In this document: positions 1 to 3,981 of the stretch, piece by piece
Position numbering within the stretch: the first letter of the stretch is position 1
Layout: the number at the start of each line of letters is the position of its first letter
From: Treponema sp.
Lineage (GTDB): Bacteria; Spirochaetota; Spirochaetia; Treponematales; Breznakiellaceae
Assembly (NCBI GenBank): GCA_031264395.1
Contig: JAISEB010000305.1
Coordinates: 1-5,141 of the forward strand
Direction of reading: 5' to 3'
Length of the DNA: 5,141 nt
Notes under the pieces: model-generated
Database searches by the model: none
What the model was told of the DNA's origin: nothing
What the model saw: only the letters and a program-made list of their open reading frames with translations
Made by a program: the position numbers and the translations under genes

Positions 1-261
1 ACCAGGGAAGCGCTGGAAAAATTCAGAAACACCACGCAAACGGTTCTTGAAACACTGGAAGAAGCCGGAAATTTGGCAAACCCCTTCCCCTCCGCGGATG
101 ACGCGGCGGGAAACATCCCGGCGGGAACATCCGCCGCGCCCGTCCCGGTAACACAGGCCGCGCCGCAAAGCTCGCCTAATGCGCCGCAAGAGGCCGGGGG
201 CATTGCATACTCCTACAGCAGGGAAGTGACGGTCAAAAAGCCGCCCATGACGCTGCCGTAA
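1..261 (+). CDS. 3' end of an unrecognised gene with an Ala/Pro-rich tail (partial)
   Basis: The frame is open from the first base and stops with TAA at 259-261, giving 86 residues of a C-terminus whose start lies outside the window. The first ~25 residues (TREALEKFRNTTQTVLETLEE) look helical and charged, possibly the end of a coiled coil. About 40 residues rich in Ala, Pro, Gly and Ser follow, typical of a disordered linker, and the protein ends in a more polar segment (YSYSREVTVKKPP). I see no membrane segment, catalytic motif or recognisable domain, so no function is assigned. A TTG at 73 could be read as an internal start, but the frame is open upstream without interruption and no ribosome binding site precedes it, so the gene very probably enters from the left. 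It converges on the minus-strand gene at 521-1510. Confidence 0.6.
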   Translation, partial: TREALEKFRNTTQTVLETLEEAGNLANPFPSADDAAGNIPAGTSAAPVPVTQAAPQSSPNAPQEAGGIAYSYSREVTVKKPPMTLP

Positions 262-319
262 CGCAGCAATTCTCTATTTAAAATAACCACAAACCATTCG
301 CACGAAAGAGGAAGAGATT

Positions 320-410
320 ATCACAAAAAGCCGAAGAAGTCGAAGAAGTTTTTTAAGGGAAAACTTCTCTTTTCCCTTTACTTTTCGACCTGTTCGACCT
401 TGTGGTTAAA
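320..410. repeat. Imperfect palindromic intergenic repeat, copy 1
   Basis: The left arm carries two tandem GAAG-type units (core CGAAGAAGTCGAAGAAG at 332-348, followed by a T run). The right arm at 381-406 carries two CGACCT units and ends in TTGTGGT. The right arm reverse-complemented (ACCACAAGGTCGAACAGG...) resembles the left arm, so the whole is an imperfect inverted repeat. The same core, followed by TTTTT, and a CGACCT.GTGGT.AAA right end recur at 3731-3838. The two copies sit in different intergenic regions, which suggests a dispersed REP- or MITE-like element. No transposase or target-site duplication is visible. Position 410 marks the right end; T/A-rich similarity continues weakly to about 420. 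Confidence 0.6.
355..378. terminator. Hairpin inside repeat copy 1, possible bidirectional terminator
   Basis: AAGGGAAAA (355-363) and TTTTCCCTT (370-378) are exact reverse complements around a six-base loop. The stem lies at the centre of the larger palindrome and between two converging genes, so it could end transcription from either side. The stem is A/T-heavy at its loop side and no long U-run follows directly on either strand, so the terminator role is an inference and the hairpin may simply be part of the repeat. Confidence 0.35.
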
Positions 411-520
411 AATTCTTCTTTCCGGCAAAGAAAGGAGAGATTTCAGGGTTACATTGCGGAATATCGGAGCAAACATCCGTGTCTGTTTTTGGTTAATATG
501 GAGAATTGCCGGCCGTAGCG

Positions 521-1510
521 CTACTTTCGTTCCTGCAAAATGCGGTATTTAAGGTAAAGTTCTTCCAGAGTATGACGGGGGCCGGGGGCGTTGATCCGCT
601 TGCGAAAACACGCCGCGTCCTTTCTGTCCACAAAAAAATCGTAAATATCCCTGGGCTCGGCGTTTTTGACCATGGAAAAGGCGGGCGCCGAACCCAGATA
701 CGCCCGTATTTCGTTTCCGTCCACCGCAGAAATGCCGAAACGGATCAGCCGGGAACGGACCTGCTGAATTTCTTCATATGAAAGGCCGAAGAGAAATTCC
801 TCCAGCGCCCATTTACATTCGTCGTTGGTTGATTCCTCAAGCAGAAAGTCGTGCCAGTCGCGGTCCATGTCAATGGTGATGCGAAGCAGTTCGCTCGATC
901 CGTCCATAGTACCGAAACTGGGAGGCGCGCTGTCGCGGGCGGTCCACAGAGCCGTCAGCGCCGGCAGGTGCCGTATGACGCGGGGATCGGTTCCGCTGTC
1001 CCAGAGGGAAACAAGATCGCCTGCGAGGTTCGCCTTTATTTCCCTGGGAAAAGACGGATCTTCAAGGCAGGAAATGTACACTTCCTCGGCCATCAGGGTA
1101 CAGACGACGGAAAAAACGACGCGTCTTAACGCGGTAAAGAAGTCCCCCCGCTCCCGGCACAGCATGGCAAGAAGGGAAAACGCGTGAAATTTCGCCACAA
1201 AAAAACCCCGGACCGCCACTACTTTGGTGGGAATATGCAGCAGATGAGAACCGGGGGAAAAGGAGAAGAGAGACTCAAGAAGCCTGTCCTCGTCCCGGAT
1301 TATCCCCCGCAGATACTGGGTTTCCCGTATCGACGGATAGCGCGAAACCGCCCCGCCCAGGGAATGCAAACAGTCAAACCGCTGCCTCGCAAGCCCGCAG
1401 TCATCGGGATAATGCACTTCAAGCCAGGCGTCAACTTCTTCAACCAGCCGCCTTTCATCCTCGTTCAGCACCAACAGGGCCGGCCCTGTCCGCGGTTCCA
1501 CAGAAAACAT
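521..1510 (-). CDS. Unrecognised 329-residue cytoplasmic protein
   Basis: This is a complete gene, ATG at 1510-1508 and TAG at 523-521. The product starts MFSVEPRTG without a signal peptide. It is acidic at the N-terminus (NEDERRLVEEVDAWL, residues 16-30) and appears mostly helical. Two hydrophobic stretches, around residues 97-117 (VVAVRGFF...FSLLAML) and 131-141 (VVFSVVCTLMA), are interrupted by charges and look more like buried helices than membrane spans. The C-terminus is basic and helical (TLEELYLKYRILQERK). I recognise no domain or catalytic motif; it may belong to a lineage-restricted family of conserved hypotheticals. The ribosome binding site is weak: AAGG ends only about three bases before the ATG. 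It converges on the partial gene at 1-261 and diverges from ssrA, with 113 bases between the start codon and the tmRNA 5' end. The lack of a better upstream start in the same frame supports this start. Confidence 0.75.
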   Translation of the reverse strand: MFSVEPRTGPALLVLNEDERRLVEEVDAWLEVHYPDDCGLARQRFDCLHSLGGAVSRYPSIRETQYLRGIIRDEDRLLESLFSFSPGSHLLHIPTKVVAVRGFFVAKFHAFSLLAMLCRERGDFFTALRRVVFSVVCTLMAEEVYISCLEDPSFPREIKANLAGDLVSLWDSGTDPRVIRHLPALTALWTARDSAPPSFGTMDGSSELLRITIDMDRDWHDFLLEESTNDECKWALEEFLFGLSYEEIQQVRSRLIRFGISAVDGNEIRAYLGSAPAFSMVKNAEPRDIYDFFVDRKDAACFRKRINAPGPRHTLEELYLKYRILQERK

Positions 1511-1518
1511 ACACCTTA

Positions 1519-1547
1519 ACCATATCCCCTAAAATCAAAAATATCAA
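1519..1547 (-). promoter_or_regulatory. Candidate promoter for the 521-1510 gene
   Basis: On the minus strand TTGATA (1547-1542) and TATGGT (1524-1519) are separated by 17 bases. The expected transcription start, about seven bases beyond the -10 box, would fall within a few bases of the ATG at 1510, so a message from here would be nearly leaderless. Each box matches the consensus at only four or five of six bases, so this is tentative. Confidence 0.3.
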
Positions 1548-1565
1548 GAAAAAACGGCTTCTCCA

Positions 1566-1594
1566 TTGACACCGCCCCCCGGCCGCACTATAGT
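1566..1594 (+). promoter_or_regulatory. Sigma70-type promoter of ssrA
   Basis: TTGACA at 1566-1571 is a perfect -35 box and TATAGT at 1589-1594 is a five-of-six -10 box, with the ideal 17-base spacer, which is GC-rich. The predicted start near 1601 lies about 23 bases before the mature tmRNA 5' end at 1624, leaving a short leader to be trimmed, as expected for a tmRNA precursor cut by RNase P. Confidence 0.8.
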
Positions 1595-1623
1595 TACAAA
1601 CACATGTTTCCGTGCCGGAATAC

Positions 1624-1966
1624 GGGGGTGCACCGGTTTCGACTGGTGCGGTTCGGGGTACAGGCTGCAGGTGGAGCGCCCATCTCCTGATTGGGCAAAA
1701 CTTTAACTGCCAACAACGACAGTTACGATTACGCCTTAGCAGCGTAACCGCGTGGAACCGTTCCGCCGCCTTGAGGAGCGGCTTCCGCGTCACAATCAAG
1801 GCTGGCCAAACCCCGCTTCCGGACGGGGCGCGGCGAGAAAATTCCGGGATACGGACGGGCCGCGCGCCGCTTAGCCAAGCCCGCCCCGACAATCCAACAA
1901 ACGGCTAAACCTGTAGAGGCCTGTATTTCGCGTATCAGGACGCGGGTTCGACTCCCGCCACCTCCA
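1624..1966 (+). ncRNA. ssrA: Transfer-messenger RNA (tmRNA)
   Basis: This RNA rescues ribosomes stalled on broken mRNAs: alanine-charged tmRNA with SmpB enters the empty A site and its internal frame appends a degradation tag. The tRNA-like half is clear. GGGGGTG (1624-1630) pairs with CACCTCC (1959-1965) as a 7-bp acceptor stem with one G-U. The T stem is GCGGG/CCCGC (1942-1946/1954-1958) with loop TTCGACT, and the discriminator is A1966. Helix 2 is seen as TACAGGC (1659-1665) with GCCTGTA (1919-1925), continued by GCAGGT (1667-1672) with ACCTGT (1909-1914). Pseudoknot 1 is GGAG (1673-1676) with CTCC (1684-1687), interlocked with GCCCA (1678-1682) with TGGGC (1692-1696). The tag frame follows at 1709. 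CCA is not encoded, since AAG follows the discriminator, so it must be added enzymatically. It is a one-piece, non-permuted tmRNA of 343 nt. No T-run terminator is visible downstream. Confidence 0.97.
1709..1747 (+). other. tmRNA tag reading frame (ANNDSYDYALAA)
   Basis: From the likely resume codon GCC (1709-1711) the frame reads A-N-N-D-S-Y-D-Y-A-L-A-A and stops at TAA (1745-1747). The Ala-Leu-Ala-Ala end is the classic degron recognised by ClpXP-type proteases. It lies about a dozen bases after pseudoknot 1, as expected for tmRNA. The resume codon is inferred from this position and from similarity to other tags; a resume point one codon earlier would be an ACT. Confidence 0.93.
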
Positions 1967-2003
1967 AAGAAATTCACAGTCCCGGTCAATCGCGGGAGTC
2001 GAA
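1947..2003. repeat. 12-bp perfect inverted repeat built on the tmRNA T loop
   Basis: TTCGACTCCCGC (1947-1958, the T loop and 3' side of the T stem) is repeated as its exact reverse complement GCGGGAGTCGAA at 1992-2003, 33 bases further on. The left arm is constrained by tmRNA function and the right arm is not, so the match is either a recombination-site architecture or a relic of copying. The second direct-repeat copy keeps only the inner six bases of this pairing (TCCCGC/GCGGGA). Confidence 0.7.
1949..1997 (+). repeat. Direct repeat A: ssrA 3' end plus flank (attL-like)
   Basis: These 49 bases cover the last 18 bases of ssrA (from inside the T loop through the discriminator) and 31 bases beyond. 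They match 2101-2149 at 45 of 49 positions with no gaps. The first 20 bases are identical; the four differences all lie in the A-rich middle, and the last 17 bases are identical again. The ends of tRNA and tmRNA genes are common targets for tyrosine-recombinase integration, which leaves exactly this kind of 3'-end duplication. Confidence 0.8.
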
Positions 2004-2008
2004 GGGTA

Positions 2009-2096
2009 CAGCCCGCCGACCAAAGGGAGGAAAAGCGCACAGGATGTGCGCGGCAGGGCTGAACCCCGGCCTGGAGGCATGAGGCACGGATGCCGG
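2009..2096. other. Strongly foldable spacer between the two direct repeats
   Basis: CAGCCCGCC (2009-2017) pairs with GGC-A-GGGCTG (2052-2061) as nine pairs with one bulged A. Inside it GCGCAC (2035-2040) pairs with GTGCGC (2046-2051) around an AGGAT loop. The two helices can stack, leaving an unpaired purine-rich strand of 17 bases (2018-2034, including AGGGAGGAAAA). A second hairpin follows: CCGGC (2066-2070) with GCCGG (2092-2096), with GGCAT/ATGCC as an alternative. No coding frame or known RNA family is recognised. It could be a small RNA, a readthrough or termination structure downstream of ssrA, or recombination-site DNA. Confidence 0.5.
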
Positions 2097-2100
2097 AAGG

Positions 2101-2149
2101 CGACTCCCGCCACCTCCAAAAAAATCCGCAGCCCCGGTCAATCGCGGGA
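2101..2149 (+). repeat. Direct repeat B: displaced copy of the ssrA 3' end (attR-like)
   Basis: This is the second copy of the 49-base repeat, at an offset of exactly 152 bases. It contains the 3' strands of the T and acceptor stems but no 5' T-stem strand, so it cannot form a tRNA-like domain by itself. It ends at 2149, and the stop codon of the HD-GYP gene (complement of 2150-2152) begins at the next base. The duplication boundary therefore coincides with a gene end. Confidence 0.8.
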
Positions 2150-3220
2150 TCACCGGCACTGCCGGACTATAGTCTCGAAACGGTCGTGTATGTAAAGGAC
2201 GGCGTCGGTAAGGAGGGGATCAAACTGTGTGCCCCGGCCTTCGCGGATGATCCGCAGCGCCTCGCCGTAGGAAAAGGCGGCCTTGTAGACGCGGGCGCAG
2301 ACAAGCGCGTCGTATACGTCGGCAAGGGAGGCAACGCGGGCGGCAAGGGGAATATCGGCGCCTTTAAGGCCCTGCGGGTACCCCTTGCCGTCAAAACGTT
2401 CGTGGTGGGACCACGCAATCGAGCGGCAGTGAATAAGGTAGATTGAATCCTTGTCCTTGACGCCCCGCATCATCTCGTCAATGATGTTTTTCCCGACCGT
2501 CGTGTGGGTTTTCATGATCTCAAATTCATCGGCGTCGAGCTTGCCCGGTTTAAGCAGTATCCTGTCGGGGATGCCTATTTTCCCCACGTCATGCAGGGCC
2601 ATGGCCTTGACGATAACGTCGGGTTCCATTTTCCGCAGCTGCCCGGCGTACGCCGAATCCGATTCAAGCAGATAATCGATTAAGGCCTTGCAGAAGAACT
2701 GAGTCCGCTTGACATGGCTCCCCGATTCAAGATTGCGGTATTCGATGATATTCGCCAGCGCCTGCAGGGTATTGTCCAGCGTGGAAGTGGCCTCGGCGGT
2801 TTTTTCCGCCACCATTTCTTCAAGGCTGTCCGAATAATTTTTCAGCTCAATCTGGTTCTTGACCCGGAGTTTGACGATCTCCGGCAGGAAAGGCTTGTTG
2901 ATAAAATCCACCGCGCCGGCGGAAAGAGCCTCGCTTTCGGAATCGGATGTGGTGATGAAGATCACGGGAATGCGCTTTAGGGACTCGTCTTCCTTCATGA
3001 CTTCAAGCATCTGATACCCGTTCATCTCGGGCATGAAGATGTCAAGAAGGATGATCTTGGGCAGCACGGGGGTCTTGCGCAGCACGTTCAGGGCTTCTAC
3101 CCCGTTCCCCGCCGTAATGATGTTGTAACTGTCCTTAAGGATCTCCTCCAGTATCATGACGTTCATTTCAACGTCGTCAACCACAAGGACGGTGGGGATC
3201 CGGGGGTTCGTATCAGCCAT
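2150..3220 (-). CDS. Response regulator with HD-GYP cyclic-di-GMP phosphodiesterase output
   Basis: This 356-residue protein begins with a receiver domain (about 8-125): acidic pair D15-D16, phosphoacceptor D60 in LLDIFMPEMNG, T90, and K109 in INKPF. A helical linker (about 126-150) leads to an HD-GYP domain (about 150-356). Its key motifs are H210-D211-V-G-K214 followed by IPDRIL, H239 in MKTHTTVG, H272-H273-E274 with D277-G-K-G-Y-P, and D301/D304 in LADVYDAL. Both metal-binding and GYP signatures are intact, so an active enzyme that hydrolyses cyclic-di-GMP in the cytoplasm is expected; its control by D60 phosphorylation is known for the family and inferred here. Length is normal. The ATG at 3220 overlaps the end of the upstream Hpt gene by eight bases. 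GGAG lies only one base before it, too close for an ordinary site, so translation is probably coupled. The gene converges on ssrA and ends against direct repeat B. Confidence 0.95.
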   Translation of the reverse strand: MADTNPRIPTVLVVDDVEMNVMILEEILKDSYNIITAGNGVEALNVLRKTPVLPKIILLDIFMPEMNGYQMLEVMKEDESLKRIPVIFITTSDSESEALSAGAVDFINKPFLPEIVKLRVKNQIELKNYSDSLEEMVAEKTAEATSTLDNTLQALANIIEYRNLESGSHVKRTQFFCKALIDYLLESDSAYAGQLRKMEPDVIVKAMALHDVGKIGIPDRILLKPGKLDADEFEIMKTHTTVGKNIIDEMMRGVKDKDSIYLIHCRSIAWSHHERFDGKGYPQGLKGADIPLAARVASLADVYDALVCARVYKAAFSYGEALRIIREGRGTQFDPLLTDAVLYIHDRFETIVRQCR

Positions 3221-3548
3221 GCTCCAGAATTACCTTGTCAACTTCTTTTACCGTTTCCTCAAAAACCGCTTTTACCCCTTCAAACGCGCCGGGCTGTACC
3301 GATTTTGCCCTGATCTGGGATTCAAGATCCCGGGTTTTCTCGAATAATTCGATAAGGGAAAGATTCGCCGCAAGCCCCTTGACGGTGTGGGCCGCGGTCC
3401 GGGCCTTTTCATAGTCGCCCGCTTCAAGGGAGGCGGAAATTTCGTCCAGACTGGTCTCGTTTCTGAATTTGGCAAGGAGTTTTACATACAGTCCGGCGTT
3501 GTTCATGACCCGCCTTAAGCCTTCATCAAAATTAACATACACAGCCAT
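3213..3548 (-). CDS. Histidine phosphotransfer (Hpt) protein
   Basis: The 111-residue product has the length of a stand-alone Hpt domain. The signature AAHTVKGLAANLSL places the phosphorylated histidine at H54, followed by K57 and G58 as in the family; the remainder reads as amphipathic helices of a four-helix bundle. Such proteins shuttle phosphate between receiver domains of hybrid kinases and response regulators. The ATG at 3548-3546 was chosen because a good ribosome binding site precedes it at seven bases. A TTG at 3599 would add 17 residues (MLNNFRLKTRYKKGDSV) that lie across the upstream palindrome and do not look like part of the fold. The stop TGA (3215-3213) lies inside the start of the HD-GYP gene (ATGGCTGA), giving a tight two-gene operon. 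The obvious partner is that REC domain; the donor kinase is not in the window. Confidence 0.9.
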   Translation of the reverse strand: MAVYVNFDEGLRRVMNNAGLYVKLLAKFRNETSLDEISASLEAGDYEKARTAAHTVKGLAANLSLIELFEKTRDLESQIRAKSVQPGAFEGVKAVFEETVKEVDKVILEHG

Positions 3549-3555
3549 GACAGAA

Positions 3556-3561
3556 TCTCCC
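3556..3561 (-). promoter_or_regulatory. Ribosome binding site of the Hpt gene
   Basis: GGGAGA on the minus strand lies seven bases before ATG 3548 and is the reason for preferring this start over the longer frame from a TTG at 3599. Confidence 0.75.
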
Positions 3562-3586
3562 TTTTTATATCGTGTTTTTAAACGGA

Positions 3587-3618
3587 AGTTGTTCAACAAC
3601 TGAAATTATTGAACAACT
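3587..3618. promoter_or_regulatory. Palindrome in the leader of the Hpt/HD-GYP operon
   Basis: AGTTGTTCAA (3587-3596) and TTGAACAACT (3609-3618) are exact reverse complements with 12 bases between them. The left half also overlaps the palindrome GTTGTT-C-AACAAC (3588-3600). It lies just downstream of the predicted transcription start and about 40 bases before the Hpt ATG. It could be an operator for a dimeric regulator, or form an RNA hairpin in the 5' leader. I do not recognise the regulator. Confidence 0.5.
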
Positions 3619-3631
3619 CCAATATATTCTC

Positions 3632-3660
3632 ATACTACTATTCCCCGCGTTTTTAGTCAA
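3632..3660 (-). promoter_or_regulatory. Promoter of the Hpt/HD-GYP operon
   Basis: On the minus strand TTGACT (3660-3655) and TAGTAT (3637-3632) are spaced by 17 bases, a five-of-six -35 box and a four-of-six -10 box. The start would be near 3625, giving a leader of roughly 77 bases that contains the whole palindrome at 3587-3618. Confidence 0.6.
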
Positions 3661-3730
3661 GAATTCCATTCAAACAACCCGAGCATCGGCGTTTACCTTC
3701 ATGTTCCGGAAACTATCAAGTTTTGGAAGA

Positions 3731-3838
3731 AATTTTAACCGCCAGGTCGAAGAAGTCGAAGAAGTTTTTGTTCTCAAGTCCTTTTTTGGCCTTCTTTTCT
3801 TCTACTTCTTTTACTTTTTCGACCTCGTGGTAAATTTT
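3731..3838. repeat. Imperfect palindromic intergenic repeat, copy 2
   Basis: The left arm (3731-3766) reads AATTTTAACCGCCAGG then TCGAAGAAGTCGAAGAAGT. The right arm (3800-3838) reverse-complemented gives AAATTTACCACGAGG then TCGAAAAAGTAAAAGAAGT, so the arms are long imperfect inverted repeats around a ~33-base centre. The 22-base core at 3748-3769 is identical to 332-353 in copy 1, and the right end (CGACCT.GTGGT.AAA) is shared too. The element lies between divergent operons, upstream of the GRE promoter. Reading it on the minus strand gives a low-complexity Glu/Lys/Phe peptide that I regard as non-coding. The flanking 3661-3730 and 3841-3919 hold nothing I can identify apart from A/T- and T-rich sequence. 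Confidence 0.65.
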
Positions 3839-3919
3839 TTCTTCAAAGTATGCTGCTACAAGAGGAATTTTGACGCTAAAAAGGCAAACACCGATACCCT
3901 GTCCTCTTCTTTTATTTTC

Positions 3920-3949
3920 TTGACAGATGTAAAAACCCAACCATATAAT
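3920..3949 (+). promoter_or_regulatory. Fully consensus sigma70 promoter of the glycyl radical enzyme gene
   Basis: TTGACA (3920-3925) and TATAAT (3944-3949) are both perfect matches with an 18-base spacer. Transcription should begin near 3957, leaving a leader of about 25 bases. A G-run GGGGGAAA (3972-3979) a few bases before the ATG at 3982 serves as the ribosome binding site. Confidence 0.85.
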
Positions 3950-3981
3950 TAACAAATTCGGCGTTTTTTACGGGGGAAATC

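Noticed and set aside
422..512. CCGGCAA / TTGCCGG inverted pair around the end of the 521-1510 gene
   Set aside because: Only seven bases with 77 bases between the arms, and no U-run; too weak to call a terminator.
506..1519. Several plus-strand frames (91-120 codons) opposite the 521-1510 gene
   Set aside because: All are shadows of the longer minus-strand frame, overlap one another and have no recognisable domain.
1455..1908. Frames of 98 and 145 codons across the ssrA promoter and tmRNA on both strands
   Set aside because: They overlap a complete tmRNA and its promoter, contain no recognisable domain and are a by-product of GC-rich RNA sequence.
1729..2119. Minus-strand frames through the tmRNA, giving peptides with GGGSRTRV and WRWRESNPRPD
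   Set aside because: These are antisense readings of the T-arm/acceptor end, a familiar source of false ESNPRP-type proteins next to tRNA and tmRNA genes. The tmRNA structure explains the sequence fully.
1967..2149. Integron attC site or CRISPR unit as an explanation of the repeat downstream of ssrA
   Set aside because: No GTTRRRY/RYYYAAC boxes are present, and there are only two repeat copies, which match the tmRNA end, so an ssrA attachment-site duplication fits better.
3572..3952. 126-codon plus-strand frame across the divergent intergenic region
   Set aside because: It covers two promoters, the palindrome and the repeat; its Phe-rich composition reflects T-rich DNA.
3716..3955. 79-codon minus-strand frame rich in Glu, Lys and Phe
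   Set aside because: Most of it is translation of the palindromic repeat (EVEKVKEVEE / FFDFFDLAV) and it runs across the GRE promoter. No ribosome binding site was seen.
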